Shown: in pieces, positions 51,654 through 60,853 of the stretch
How the letters are laid out: the number at the start of each line of letters is the position of its first letter
Numbering within the stretch: position 1 is the stretch's first letter
From: Rhizobium etli_C
Lineage (GTDB): Bacteria; Pseudomonadota; Alphaproteobacteria; Rhizobiales; Rhizobiaceae
Strand: one strand, 5' to 3'
Assembly: GCF_014198605.1 (NCBI RefSeq)
Contig: NZ_JACIHU010000001.1
Length of the DNA: 64,000 nt
Translations under genes and position numbers: made by a program
Notes under the pieces: generated by a model
Database searches by the model: none
Seen by the model: the letters and a program-made list of their open reading frames with translations, nothing else
Told to the model about the DNA's origin: nothing

Positions 51654-52620
51654 ATTCCGCCGCGAGCGGCGGAGCGGTGTCGCGCAGTTCCGCCATCTCG
51701 GCATGAAAATCGGCCTGGTTCGGGCAATAGGAAAGCCGTGTGCGGAAGGCGTCGATCATCCAGCTGGCGGCCGGTCCGGGCGGGTTGGCGAGCTGGCGCA
51801 TCGAATAGATGGCATATTCGCCCTGTTCATAGGCATCCAGATCGAGATGGATCAGCGCGCCGCCGCGCAGGTCGTCATGTATGATGGATGCCGGAAGACC
51901 GCCCCAGCCGAGACCGGCCTTAATGAGCTGGTGCTTTGTCGCAATATCGCTGACGCGCCACGTCTTGTAGGACAGAACGTTGAAATCCCGTCCCTTCGTC
52001 CGGCCCGAAGCGTCGGTGACGACGAGCTGCACTTCCTCGCGCACGTCGCCGAGCGTGAGCGGCCGGCCGATCGCAGCAAGCGGGTGGTCGGGCGCGGCGA
52101 CCGGCAGCATGAAGGAATGGCCGATCCGTTCGGTGACCATCGAATCGTCCGGCTTGAGGACCGCGCCGCCGATGCCGATCGTCGCCTTGCCGCTCAGAAC
52201 GAGATCCATGACCATTCCGAGTTCACCGACATTGAGGTTCAACGAAACGGTTGGGTATCTTTCGCGGAATTCGTGCAGCACGTCCACGACGGCCTGCGAT
52301 GGCACCATGACGCTGATGGCGACGGAAACCTCGGCTTCGAGGCCCTCCCGCAGGCTCTTGACGCGCGCGCGCATGACCTGCAGATCGCCGAGGATACGGC
52401 GCGCATCCTCGAGCATCGCCCTGCCCGCCTCCGTCAGCTTCGGCTGGCGGGCGCCGGAGCGCTCGAAAAGCGGCATTTCAAGCTGCGCTTCCAGATTGGC
52501 GATCGTATAGCTGACGACCGATTGCGCACGGTTCAGCGCCCGCGATGCGGCCGAAAAGCTGCCGGTTTCGGCAACGGTCAAAAACACTTGCAACTGGTCT
52601 AAAGTCGGGTTCGGAAGCAT
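51652..52620 (-). CDS. LysR-family transcriptional regulator
   Basis: 322 residues: N-terminal winged helix (LDQLQVFLTVAETGSFSAAS, then RALNRAQSVVSYTIANLEAQ) and C-terminal periplasmic-binding-like effector domain (LGWGGLPASIIHDDL near the end is typical). Divergent from azoR with 139 bases between starts, so likely its regulator. ATG 52620 (MLPNPTLDQLQ); the frame extending to 52704 is ignored. Confidence 0.92.
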   Translation of the reverse strand: MLPNPTLDQLQVFLTVAETGSFSAASRALNRAQSVVSYTIANLEAQLEMPLFERSGARQPKLTEAGRAMLEDARRILGDLQVMRARVKSLREGLEAEVSVAISVMVPSQAVVDVLHEFRERYPTVSLNLNVGELGMVMDLVLSGKATIGIGGAVLKPDDSMVTERIGHSFMLPVAAPDHPLAAIGRPLTLGDVREEVQLVVTDASGRTKGRDFNVLSYKTWRVSDIATKHQLIKAGLGWGGLPASIIHDDLRGGALIHLDLDAYEQGEYAIYSMRQLANPPGPAASWMIDAFRTRLSYCPNQADFHAEMAELRDTAPPLAAE

Positions 52621-52759
52621 CTTCCATCCATTCCATCGATAATTTCGATCGACATTATCACCGTTTTTTCGATAGCGGGCCAGACTTATTTTCCTCCTCG
52701 ACACCGAGGCTCACCTCCCAGCAACGAGCCGTCAAATTCAATTCGAAAGGAAATGCAGC

Positions 52760-53374
52760 ATGTCGTCCATCCTTCTTCTGACGTCCAGCCCGCGCGCCGA
52801 TTCGCTCTCGACCCCGATCGCCGTCGATCTCGCCGAAAAGCTGAAAAACCAGAAGCCGGGCAGCGTCGTCGTTCGCCGCGACCTCGCAGCCAACCCACTG
52901 CCGCATATCGATGACCTGTTCACCGGCGCCATCCGCAAGCCTGCGGAAGCCCGCACGGCCGAGGAAGTCGCCGCTATCAAGACCTCCGACGAACTCGTCA
53001 ATGAACTCTTTGCCGCCGATACGATCGTCATCAGCACCGGCCTCATCAACTTCAACATCTACTCGTCGCTGAAGACCTGGATCGACAACGTCGCTCGCGC
53101 CGGCGTGACCTTCAAGTACACGGAAAGCGGCCCGGTCGGCCTGCTCACCGGCAAGAAGGTTTATGTCGTGCTCACCTCCGGCGGCGTCTATTCGCAAGGC
53201 CCGGCCGCTCCCCTGAACCATGCCGTGCCGTACCTGAAGTCGGTTCTCGGCTTCCTCGGCATCACCGATATCGAGACCATCTATGTCGAGGGCCTGGCTT
53301 TCGGTCCGGAAGCCGCCGAAAAGGCCATCGAGGCCGCCAAGTCGCGCGTCGAGGAAATCGCTCTCGCCGCCTGA
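52760..53374 (+). CDS. azoR: FMN-dependent NADH:quinone/azo reductase
   Basis: 204-residue flavodoxin-like oxidoreductase of the AzoR (AcpD) family; two-electron reduction of quinones and azo compounds protects against electrophile stress. It begins MSSILLLTSSPRADSLST (FMN-phosphate loop); STGLINFNIYSSLKTWIDNV and YVVLTSGGVY are family motifs. GAAAGGAAA precedes ATG 52760. A divergent LysR gene and a downstream truncated TetR gene flank it. Confidence 0.92.
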   Translation: MSSILLLTSSPRADSLSTPIAVDLAEKLKNQKPGSVVVRRDLAANPLPHIDDLFTGAIRKPAEARTAEEVAAIKTSDELVNELFAADTIVISTGLINFNIYSSLKTWIDNVARAGVTFKYTESGPVGLLTGKKVYVVLTSGGVYSQGPAAPLNHAVPYLKSVLGFLGITDIETIYVEGLAFGPEAAEKAIEAAKSRVEEIALAA

Positions 53375-53397
53375 TCGGTTCTTCAATATTCTATGGG

Positions 53398-53423
53398 ACG
53401 GCCGGCACTTCGCCGGCCGTTTG
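53398..53423. terminator. Terminator between azoR and the tetR remnant
   Basis: Perfect hairpin ACGGCCGGC-ACTTC-GCCGGCCGT followed by TTTGT on the plus strand, 24 bases past azoR and abutting the end of the convergent tetR remnant. Confidence 0.75.
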
Positions 53424-53969
53424 TCATTTGTCGATAGCGGCGACAAAATCACGGATCGTCTCGAGGATTTCGGCCGACAGCGCCTCATCGGAGGAAATCC
53501 TAGCAAGGCCGACGCCGCCGGCCATCATTGCGAAGGCCATGATCGCCTTGCGCCGTCTTTCTCGTTCATCGGCTCCCGCGGTCTTGCTCGCCAATCCCTC
53601 GAAGTTGCGCCTCAGTCCGTCCGTCGCGATCGCTCGCGCCTTCTCGCCGCTGCGCGATATATCGGAGGTCAGCGCAGCAAAAGGGCAGCCCTCGCCGGGA
53701 TTGTCGCGGTGACAGGTGCTGACATAACGCTCGGCGATATCGGCAGCCGTCATCTCCGCCGGGTTGATCCCCTCGGCCTCCAGCTTGCGTCCCCATGAAT
53801 CGAAAGCCGACTGGATCGCCTCGACGACCAGATCGTCGCGAGAGGCGAAGTGCTTGTAAAAGCCGCCGACGGTCAGCCCGGCCTCCTTCATCAGGTCGGC
53901 AACGCCGATACCGTCGAGCCCGGCTTCGCGCAGCCGCCTGGACGCGGTCTCCACGATCTTCTCATGGGC
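53424..53969 (-). pseudogene. TetR-family regulator, truncated at its 5' end
   Basis: The frame reads HEKIVETASRRLREAGLDGI followed by the HTH (VADLMKEAGLTVGGFYKHFA) and a ligand domain (CPFAALTSDISRSGEKARAI). Typical TetR proteins have 10-25 residues before this point with an ATG. Here the homology stops at codon HEKI (53957-53966) and an in-frame stop (TAG, 53978-53976) lies three codons further up. The only usable start would be GTG 53954, inside helix 1. The DNA beyond is the tail of an unrelated SDR gene on the other strand, so this is best read as a deletion product. Confidence 0.78.
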
Positions 53970-54081
53970 GGCGCTCTATCTGGCATCTGATGACGCATCC
54001 AACGTCACTGGTATTGAGATCATCGTCGACGGCGGCATGACGAGCGCGCCTGCGGGCGCCAAGATCTTCCGGCCCGCATGA
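53968..54081 (+). pseudogene. C-terminal remnant of a short-chain dehydrogenase
   Basis: The last 37 codons of a classical SDR: AALYLASDDASNVTGIEIIV followed by DGGMTSAPAGAKIFRPA and TGA. The VTGxxxxVDGG signature is the standard SDR C-terminus. No Rossmann motif, catalytic Tyr-Lys or start codon is upstream; it runs directly into the truncated tetR. Probably the leftover of an SDR gene that was divergent from tetR. Confidence 0.82.
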
Positions 54082-54145
54082 GCCGGAGGTGCACCGGGCA
54101 AGTCAGACTGCCCGGCCTCCCTTAAACCTCGGGAGATCGGCCGGC

Positions 54146-55414
54146 TTAGCCGAGTTTCACCACGCCGGAGCGGCCGACGATGCAGTTGCGGCCGCTCTTC
54201 TTTGCCGCGTAAAGCCGGCTGTCGGCAGCCGACAGCACAGTGGTGAAACTGGTGCCGTCCTCGTCGGCGGTCGCAACGCCGATGCTGACGGTGACCGGAC
54301 TGTCATCCGGCGTCTTGACGCTGGTGGCGATCGTCCAACGCAGACGCTCGGCGAGCAGCAGTCCTTCCTCATGGTTCGTGCCGGGGCAGACGGCGACGAA
54401 CTCCTCGCCGCCGAAGCGGAAGATGCGGTCGCTGGAACGCAGCGTTGTGCCCAGCCGGGCGGCGATCGACTTCAGCACCACGTCACCCTGGAGATGACCG
54501 TAACCATCATTGACGTCCTTGAAGTGATCGGCATCGATAATGAGAACGGTCGCAGACAGCCCCTGCCGCAGCGCCTCGCGCAACATCAGCGGCGCCTCCA
54601 GTTCCATGCGCGTGCGGTCATAGACGCCGGTCAGCATGTCGCGGCCGGTGCGCTCCAGAAGATCGTTGTAGCGCTCGCGGAATGTCAGATCGCCGAAGAC
54701 ATCACTGATGGAGCGCGCGGCGGCGTCGGCGCCGAGGCGGCGGATTCGATATTCATAGATCGCAAACATCGCTCCATAGAGGCAGACGGAGAGCATCTTC
54801 GCCTTCCAGCCGCCCCAGAATACGGCGACCGGCACATCGAGGAAATAGTGCAGAGCGGCGAAGAAGCCGATCTGGTCGAAAGTCAGCAGCACGAAGCCGG
54901 AGATCATGAAACGCAGCACGACACGCCTGCGGAAGAAATCGCCGAGTTTTTCGTAGAGCAGGATGATGCCGAGCGAATCGACGTAGAGCAGCGCCGTGCC
55001 CCAGATCATCAGCCAGCCCATCTCCTTCAGAAAATCGACGTCGGGCATATGGTTTGACGACAGCTGCAGCGGCTGGTGCAGTTGCAGCACCCAGGCGATG
55101 CCGACGGTGAGCAGGTTGCCGAGGAACAGGCCGTAGATCGGCTGGCGCACCGTCGCGGCATCCTCCCAGAGGTACAGCATCAGGATCATCATCAGCTTGC
55201 CGGAGAAGAACACGGAGGAACCCGGCGACACATCCCCGAACGGCAGCGAGACGTAAAAGACCGCCGCCAGATAGGTTTCCATGAAATGCATGACGCCGAG
55301 CGCCGTCAGGAAGACCCCGAGACCGAGCCGATGGCGGAAGTGCAGAAGCGTCACCATCAGCACGAAATAGGCGACGGCTTCGACGACGAAGAGAACGAGG
55401 TTCAGCGCCTCCAT
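54146..55414 (-). CDS. Membrane-bound diguanylate cyclase (GGDEF)
   Basis: 422 residues. The N-terminal ~230 residues contain about six or seven membrane helices (LNLVLFVVEAVAYFVLMVTL first; WLMIWGTALLYVDSLGIILL later). A C-terminal GGDEF domain (about 255-415) has DMLTGVYDRTRME, IIDADHFKDVNDGYGHLQGD and active-site FGGEEF near residue 330, so c-di-GMP synthesis is likely. No EAL domain. The inhibitory RxxD is not evident before GGEEF: the site reads LRSSDRIFRFGGEEF. ATG 55414. Confidence 0.93.
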   Translation of the reverse strand: MEALNLVLFVVEAVAYFVLMVTLLHFRHRLGLGVFLTALGVMHFMETYLAAVFYVSLPFGDVSPGSSVFFSGKLMMILMLYLWEDAATVRQPIYGLFLGNLLTVGIAWVLQLHQPLQLSSNHMPDVDFLKEMGWLMIWGTALLYVDSLGIILLYEKLGDFFRRRVVLRFMISGFVLLTFDQIGFFAALHYFLDVPVAVFWGGWKAKMLSVCLYGAMFAIYEYRIRRLGADAAARSISDVFGDLTFRERYNDLLERTGRDMLTGVYDRTRMELEAPLMLREALRQGLSATVLIIDADHFKDVNDGYGHLQGDVVLKSIAARLGTTLRSSDRIFRFGGEEFVAVCPGTNHEEGLLLAERLRWTIATSVKTPDDSPVTVSIGVATADEDGTSFTTVLSAADSRLYAAKKSGRNCIVGRSGVVKLG

Positions 55415-55650
55415 TACGACACCTCGGCTACAGGCCGGCGCCGCGCCGACGCGGCGATCGCGGCTGCGGATCCTTTGATCGATCGTCCGAAAAAGTCAAA
55501 CACGAGGGCGCCCTGCAAATTCTGCAGGCCATAGCTTTTACTGCAATCCTTTAAGATTGCGTGAGCGCGTTCTTATATTGGGATGAACGCCCAAGTCATA
55601 CGATTGAAAAGCAAGGAAATTTCTGTCAGGCGCGCCGGCGTCGGAACGGT

Positions 55651-55974
55651 TCAGACCTGGCGAAGCTTCTCGCCGTCGCCGAAGAGCGATGGACCATGCT
55701 GGTCGATGATCTGGTGCGCCTTGCGCACCGTGCACTCGATCGCGTCGTCGGAGGACGAGAAGAGATCGGCGCGGATGAAATTGCGCACCAGCACCTCGTC
55801 GCCGACCTTCTTTTCGATGCGGCCGGCCAGACGGTATTGGCTGCCTTCCTTGCGCGGCTCCGCATAGATCGTGCAATCGCCGTAAAGCTGCGGCTCACTG
55901 GCGGGGCCTGCCGCCTCCGAAGCGGCCTTGCCGCCGGAGAACATCGAAAAGAGATTTGAAAGGAACGAAGCCAT
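55651..55974 (-). CDS. HlyU-family protein
   Basis: 107 residues matching the small alphaproteobacterial HlyU (PF10115-type) family: MASFLSNLFSMFSGG, then YGDCTIYAEPRKEGSQYRLA and GRIEKKVGDEVLVRNFIRAD and LFSSSDDAIECTVRKAHQII. Named after a Vibrio hemolysin activator, but rhizobial members have no HTH and no shown role. ATG 55974. It ends 37 bases before ilvA on the other side of its own start, with ilvA upstream-opposed order ilvA-hlyU on the minus strand. Confidence 0.87.
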   Translation of the reverse strand: MASFLSNLFSMFSGGKAASEAAGPASEPQLYGDCTIYAEPRKEGSQYRLAGRIEKKVGDEVLVRNFIRADLFSSSDDAIECTVRKAHQIIDQHGPSLFGDGEKLRQV

Positions 55975-56011
55975 GATCCGTCTCTAACACGGCGGTATCG
56001 CGCTCGCCAAG

Positions 56012-57262
56012 TCAAATGATCAGACTGGCGAGGATCTCGTTTTCGGTAATATCCTCGTAACCCATGCCGGCGGCTTCGAAATTTGCGATCAGCCGGGCGA
56101 AATTCTCCGGCGCCTTGGTTTCGATGCCGATCAGGATCGAGCCGAAATTGCGCGCCGATTTCTTCAGATATTCGAAGCGGGCAATATCGTCGTCGGGGCC
56201 GAGCAGATTGAGGAAATCCCTGAGCGCGCCGGGGCGCTGGGCAAGCCTGAGGATAAAGTATTTCTTCAGCCCTGCGTAACGCATGGCTCTTTCCTTTACG
56301 TCAGGCAGGCGCTCGAAATCGAAATTGCCGCCGGAGACGACGGCAACGACGGTCTTGCCGCGGATCGCATGCGCCTCCATCGCGGCGATCGCCGTCAGCG
56401 ACAGAGCGCCGGCCGGCTCCAGCACGACGCCCTCGACATTCAGCATCTCCTGAATGGTGACGCAGATGGCGTTCTCCGGCATCAGTTGCACTTGGCTTGC
56501 CGGGAAATCGCGCAGAGCGGCGAAATTCAGGTCGCCGATGCGGGCGACGGCGGCGCCGTCGACGAAGTTGTCGACCTTGGCAAGCGTCGTCACCTGGCCC
56601 GCCTCGATGCTGCGCCTGAGGCTCGGCGCACCGGCCGGCTCGGCAAAAACAAAGGCCGATTTCGGCACGATGCCGTCGAGATAACCGGTAAAGCCGGCGG
56701 CAAGCCCGCCGCCGCCGACCGGCAGCACGACCATGTCAGGCACCGTTCCATCAGGCAGCTGCTGCAGGATTTCGGCGGCGACGGTCGCCTGACCCTCGAT
56801 GATATCGGCGTGGTCGAAGGGCGGCACCATGACGCCGCCGATCGCCTCGACATGGTCACGCGCGGCCTGGTAGCACTGGTCGAAGAAATCGCCGAACAGT
56901 CGGATGGTGATGAATTCGGCGCCGAACATGCGGGTCTTGTCGATCTTCTGCTGCGGCGTCGTCACAGGCATGAAGACGACGCCCGGCACGCCGAAATGGC
57001 GGCAGACATAGGCGAAGCCCTGGGCGTGATTGCCGGCCGAAGCGCAGACGAAGGTCTTGCCTGAAGCACCCTGCCCGATCGCCTTGCGGAAGAAATTGAA
57101 GGCGCCGCGGATCTTGTAGGAGCGCACCGGCGACAGATCCTCGCGCTTCAGCCAGATATCGGCGCCGTAGCGGGCGGAGAGATGGTCATTGAGCTGCAGT
57201 GGCGTCGCCGGGAAAAGGCTGCGCATTGCCGCTTCGGCGCTTTCGACTTCAAGTCTTGTCAC
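56012..57262 (-). CDS. ilvA: Threonine ammonia-lyase (threonine dehydratase)
   Basis: 416-residue PLP enzyme converting threonine to 2-oxobutanoate, the first step to isoleucine. PLP lysine K50 lies in VRSYKIRGAFNFF; CASAGNHAQGFAYVCRHFGV and LPVGGGGLAAGF are the substrate and phosphate loops. A short ACT-like C-terminal domain (FILRLAQRPGALRDFLNLLG) suggests allosteric control. The start appears to be GTG 57262 (MTRLEVESAEAAM); ATG at codon 13 is the alternative. hlyU follows on the same strand. Confidence 0.93.
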   Translation of the reverse strand: MTRLEVESAEAAMRSLFPATPLQLNDHLSARYGADIWLKREDLSPVRSYKIRGAFNFFRKAIGQGASGKTFVCASAGNHAQGFAYVCRHFGVPGVVFMPVTTPQQKIDKTRMFGAEFITIRLFGDFFDQCYQAARDHVEAIGGVMVPPFDHADIIEGQATVAAEILQQLPDGTVPDMVVLPVGGGGLAAGFTGYLDGIVPKSAFVFAEPAGAPSLRRSIEAGQVTTLAKVDNFVDGAAVARIGDLNFAALRDFPASQVQLMPENAICVTIQEMLNVEGVVLEPAGALSLTAIAAMEAHAIRGKTVVAVVSGGNFDFERLPDVKERAMRYAGLKKYFILRLAQRPGALRDFLNLLGPDDDIARFEYLKKSARNFGSILIGIETKAPENFARLIANFEAAGMGYEDITENEILASLII

Positions 57263-57480
57263 GGGCGTGGTCCATTCCTAAAGAGTAGCCGCCGCCGCTA
57301 TGGCACAGGCCGGCGGGCAAAAGAAAGCCCGCTCCTGCCATTTCCGGTTCGCTGACCGAGCCGCTGATATCCTGATGCGGGTTCCGGCCTCGGGAAGCGT
57401 TTCTTAAGCCAATCGCAAAATCGGCGGCAGATGAACTGATTTTAACTGTCAATGCAAAGGCCTGCCACTTATATGGAGCG

Positions 57481-57855
57481 ATGATGATCTTTAAATTGGC
57501 AAAACCGCTGGCCTGGCTGCTGCTCGCCTTGATCCTCTTTGTCACGGTTTCGCCGATCGGGCTGAGACCGCATACGGTCACGAGCGTCGATACGGATCGT
57601 GGCGGCGCCTACGTTCTCCTCGGCCTCGCCTTCGCGCTCGCCTATCCCAGACAATGGAAACTGGTGGCCGTGCTGCTGATAACGGGAGCGGTCGCCATCG
57701 AATATCTGCAATACTTCACCCCGACCCGCCATCCGCGCCTGCATGATGCCGGCGTCAAGGCTATGGGCGCCGCCCTCGGCCTGCTGGCCGGCTGGGTGAT
57801 CAACAGATGGCGCGAAACCAGGGCGCCGAACACCCTTCCCGTCGCGGAACGCTGA
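57481..57855 (+). CDS. VanZ-like membrane protein
   Basis: 124 residues with three or four helices: LAWLLLALILFVTVSPIGLR, GGAYVLLGLAFALAYP, LVAVLLITGAVAIEYLQYF, and AMGAALGLLAGWVINRW. The EYLQYFTPTRHPRLHDAGVK segment with D and K resembles the VanZ family (xxE-x-x-Q...R-x-x-x-x-D). Role unknown. ATG 57481 or 57484. Confidence 0.8.
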   Translation: MMIFKLAKPLAWLLLALILFVTVSPIGLRPHTVTSVDTDRGGAYVLLGLAFALAYPRQWKLVAVLLITGAVAIEYLQYFTPTRHPRLHDAGVKAMGAALGLLAGWVINRWRETRAPNTLPVAER

Positions 57856-57865
57856 TTATTGCTGC

Positions 57866-57997
57866 TTAGAAATCGCGCAGTTGTATCGCCCAGAAAAATA
57901 GTGGGACCGCTGCGATCGCGGTTCCCAGAACAAGTGCGACACTGGTTTTGAAGACCCGAATGCGCCGGGCCCTTACCCCACTCCAATCGTAAACCAT
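57866..57997 (-). CDS. Small membrane protein, 43 residues
   Basis: Too short for normal gene callers. The frame begins MVYDWSGVRARRIRVFKTSV and continues ALVLGTAIAAVPLFFWAIQL then RDF and TAA. Basic N-terminus and one membrane helix. CTGGGAGTAAGACG before the ATG supplies a ribosome-binding site at good spacing. Tail-to-tail with the VanZ-like gene (10 bases apart). No family recognised. Confidence 0.6.
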   Translation of the reverse strand: MVYDWSGVRARRIRVFKTSVALVLGTAIAAVPLFFWAIQLRDF

Positions 57998-58125
57998 CGT
58001 CTTACTCCCAGAAGACAACACTTACTCCCCTGCCGCGGCGCAATCCTTGCACCGAAAACGCCAGTGTCAAGCAATAACGCGCGCTTTCATGCAATATACA
58101 GCATATTCAAACAGGATTATGAACG

Positions 58126-58211
58126 TGGTGCGGGCGACGGGGATCGAACCCGTATAGCCTAAGGCCGAGGGATTTTAAGTCCCTTGCGTCTACCAGTTTC
58201 GCCACGCCCGC
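58126..58211 (-). tRNA. tRNA-Leu (anticodon UAA)
   Basis: Class II tRNA with a long variable arm on the minus strand: acceptor GCGGGCG / CGCCCGC, discriminator A and encoded CCA (58128-58126), anticodon loop ACTTAAAAT with anticodon TAA, T-arm GGTTCGATCCC. 86 nucleotides including CCA. Confidence 0.97.
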
Positions 58212-58432
58212 TTGCGGCGTTTTCAATATCTCGCGTCATTCGCGATGGGAAGAGCCGCTAGGCGTAAAAATTACGCTTCCGTTTGCCGCCAACAGAGGCC
58301 ACCCATCTGACCCATAAATTGCGCATCTGCGAGGCGACTCTGTCGCCCACACTTTTCCGCATCATGCTCGAGTGTTTGCAAAGCGGCCGAAGGGCGCTAC
58401 CTATTGACCAGCCTCACATCACGGAACACCCC

Positions 58433-59209
58433 ATGAGCCATGACACCGTCGTCACCGCCGCCATGCTCGCCATCGGCGACGAACTGCTTTCCGGCCGCAC
58501 CAAGGACAGGAATATCGGCCACCTCGCCGAGCTCCTCACCCTTTCCGGTATCGATCTCAAGGAGGTGCGCATCGTCGCCGACGACGAAGAGGCGATCGTC
58601 GAGGCGCTGAATGCGCTTCGCGCCCAATATGACTATGTTTTCACCTCGGGCGGCATCGGGCCGACGCATGACGACATCACCGCCGATGCGATCGCCAAGG
58701 CGTTCGGCCTGCCCTGCGAGCATGACGAAGCGGCGATGACGCTGCTGGCCGAGATGTATCGGCGCCGCGAAATGGAATTCACCGAGGCGCGCCAGCGCAT
58801 GGCGCGCATGCCGCGCGGGGCGGCCCACATTGCCAATCCGGTCTCGACCGCGCCGGGCTTCATCATCGGCAATGTCTATGTCATGGCCGGTGTGCCGCAG
58901 GTTTTTCAGGCGATGGTCGACAATGTCCTGCCGACTCTTCGAACCGGCACGCCGGTGCTGTCGCTCGCCATCGCCTGCCCTTACGGCGAAGGCGATATCG
59001 GCACGCCGCTTGCCGCCATCCAGAAAGCCCATCCGGACACCAGCATCGGTTCCTACCCCAGATATATCGGCCAGAAATTCTCGACCGAGATCGTCGTGCG
59101 CGGCCGCGCGCAGGCGGCGATCGACGCAGCCGGCGCCGAGGTGCATGCGATGATCGACGCCATCCGCCGGAAAAAGGAGGTCACTGAGAACCATTCCGCC
59201 GAGGCGTGA
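58433..59209 (+). CDS. Competence/damage-inducible CinA-like molybdopterin-binding protein
   Basis: 258 residues, the MoaB/Mog-like (MoCF) domain of CinA only; the C-terminal nicotinamide-nucleotide amidase domain is absent, as in most alphaproteobacterial homologues. Motifs: AAMLAIGDELLSGRTKDRNI, TSGGIGPTHDDITADAIAKA, and VYVMAGVPQVFQAMVD. Biochemical role uncertain; possible nucleotide pyrophosphatase. ATG 58433 (MSHDTVVTAAML) is preferred to the long upstream frame. Confidence 0.9.
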   Translation: MSHDTVVTAAMLAIGDELLSGRTKDRNIGHLAELLTLSGIDLKEVRIVADDEEAIVEALNALRAQYDYVFTSGGIGPTHDDITADAIAKAFGLPCEHDEAAMTLLAEMYRRREMEFTEARQRMARMPRGAAHIANPVSTAPGFIIGNVYVMAGVPQVFQAMVDNVLPTLRTGTPVLSLAIACPYGEGDIGTPLAAIQKAHPDTSIGSYPRYIGQKFSTEIVVRGRAQAAIDAAGAEVHAMIDAIRRKKEVTENHSAEA

Positions 59210-59315
59210 GGACAGTACGGGAACCGGCCATTCCTTGATATCGGTCAAGGAACAGCAGAGAGGTCCGGTGCATTCCATCGCTGGCGCCAGCCGTTTCAGC
59301 GCAAGGAGAATTGAT

Positions 59316-60158
59316 ATGCCTTACAAAACCATTCTCGCCATTCTCGATACGAGAGACAATAGCGCCGCCGTTGCCGATTTCGCCTTTGCCATTGCTGCCG
59401 AAAACGGCGCTCATGTGATCGGACTGCACGCCGAAAACATCTCCGCCGTGCCGCTGGTGGCGCCGATGGAAATTCCTGATCCGGTCGCCGTGCAGGCGCT
59501 GCAGGACATGGCGCATGGCGAAACGACCGCCGTCGAGGCCATATTCCGCGCCAAGGCGCAGGCCGCCGGCACCTCCTCCGAATGGCGCAGCTTTGCCACA
59601 TCGACCGGCTACGGCTCCGCACCGCTGATCGACAGCGCGCACAGCGCCGATCTTTTGATTGCGTCACAAGCCGATCCGGCCAACCCATCCGACAGCCATG
59701 TCGATCTCGACAGTTTCCTCTTCGAAACCGGGCGGCCGGTGCTGATGATCCCCTATATCATCCGCCAGCCGAAGCCGATCAAACGTGTGCTGATCGCCTG
59801 GAACGGCTCGAAGGAGGCGGCGCGCGCAACCTTCGACGCGCTGCCGTTCCTGAAGGCGGCCGATGCCGTGGAGATCTTTTCGGTTGATCCGGCCGAGATG
59901 GCGCCGCAATCATCGATGATCCCAGGCGCCGATATCGCCGCGGCACTTGCCCGCCACGGCGTGAAGACGACGCTTTCGACGGCCCGTAGTGTTGATAGGA
60001 ACACGTCGCATGTCATCGAGAACCGACTTTCCGACGACAGCATCGATCTCCTCGTGATGGGCGCCTATACCCATTCCTGGCTCTGGCAGATGATCTTCGG
60101 CGGCACGACGAGGACCTTGCTGCAATCGATGACGGCGCTGACGCTTCTGTCGCGTTGA
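59316..60158 (+). CDS. Universal stress protein family, tandem Usp domains
   Basis: 280 residues with two Usp folds. The first (1-~145) begins MPYKTILAILDTRDNSAAVA. The second (~150-280) begins KRVLIAWNGSKEAARATFDA and ends with the ATP-loop-like LVMGAYTHSWLWQMIFGGTT and RTLLQSM. The second domain keeps the G-x2-G-x9-G(S/T)-like nucleotide loop (GAYTHSWLWQMIFGGTTR); the first looks degenerate. AAGGAGAA precedes ATG 59316. It starts 106 bases after the CinA-like gene. Confidence 0.9.
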   Translation: MPYKTILAILDTRDNSAAVADFAFAIAAENGAHVIGLHAENISAVPLVAPMEIPDPVAVQALQDMAHGETTAVEAIFRAKAQAAGTSSEWRSFATSTGYGSAPLIDSAHSADLLIASQADPANPSDSHVDLDSFLFETGRPVLMIPYIIRQPKPIKRVLIAWNGSKEAARATFDALPFLKAADAVEIFSVDPAEMAPQSSMIPGADIAAALARHGVKTTLSTARSVDRNTSHVIENRLSDDSIDLLVMGAYTHSWLWQMIFGGTTRTLLQSMTALTLLSR

Positions 60159-60358
60159 TCCTCTTGCCGGAATAGTTGGCCGCTCTTGCGTTTTGCCGGC
60201 AAATCCCGCTAATTGCGGCGACCGATGTGGGCTTCGAGCCTCGGCCGATCTCGCGCAGTTCCGGCTCGCGCGATTTCTTGTTTTGCCGATCGCCGCCGCA
60301 AGCCCGTCCGGTCGCCGGCAAACGGCGTGTCATCTCTATCATGCCGCGGAGCAGCCCG

Positions 60359-60853
60359 ATGTCCCTTCCCGATAAAGCCTTTCCCGTTTCCTGGGATCAG
60401 TTCCACCGCGATGCGCGCGCCCTTGCCTGGCGGCTTGCCGGCCTCGACCAGACGTTCAAGGCAATCGTCTGCATCACCCGCGGCGGCCTTGTTCCGGCCG
60501 CGATCATCTCGCGCGAATTGAACATCCGCCTGATCGAAACCGTCTGCGTCGCCTCCTATCATGACTATGCCAACCAGGGTGACATGGTGCTGCTCAAGGG
60601 AATTGCGCCCGAGCTTGCGGAAAACGGCGGCGAAGGCGTGCTGGTCGTCGACGATCTCACCGATACCGGCAAGACCGCCGCGCAGGTGCGCACCATGCTG
60701 CCGAAGGCGCATTTCGCCTGCGTTTATGCCAAGCCGAAGGGCGTGCCGACCGTCGACACCTTCATCACCGAGGTCAGCCAGGATACCTGGATCTATTTCC
60801 CCTGGGATATGGGCTTCACCTATCAGGAGCCGATCGCCAAGGGCGCGCGCTGA
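60359..60853 (+). CDS. gpt: Xanthine phosphoribosyltransferase
   Basis: 164-residue purine salvage enzyme making XMP/GMP from xanthine/guanine and PRPP, close in size to E. coli Gpt (152). It begins MSLPDKAFPVSWDQFHRDAR. ITRGGLVPAAIISRELNIR is the pyrophosphate-binding region, and VLVVDDLTDTGKTA is the PRPP motif. WIYFPWDMGF closes the substrate site. ATG 60359 has CGGAG at a good distance; an in-frame ATG at 60341 would add six residues. Confidence 0.94.
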   Translation: MSLPDKAFPVSWDQFHRDARALAWRLAGLDQTFKAIVCITRGGLVPAAIISRELNIRLIETVCVASYHDYANQGDMVLLKGIAPELAENGGEGVLVVDDLTDTGKTAAQVRTMLPKAHFACVYAKPKGVPTVDTFITEVSQDTWIYFPWDMGFTYQEPIAKGAR

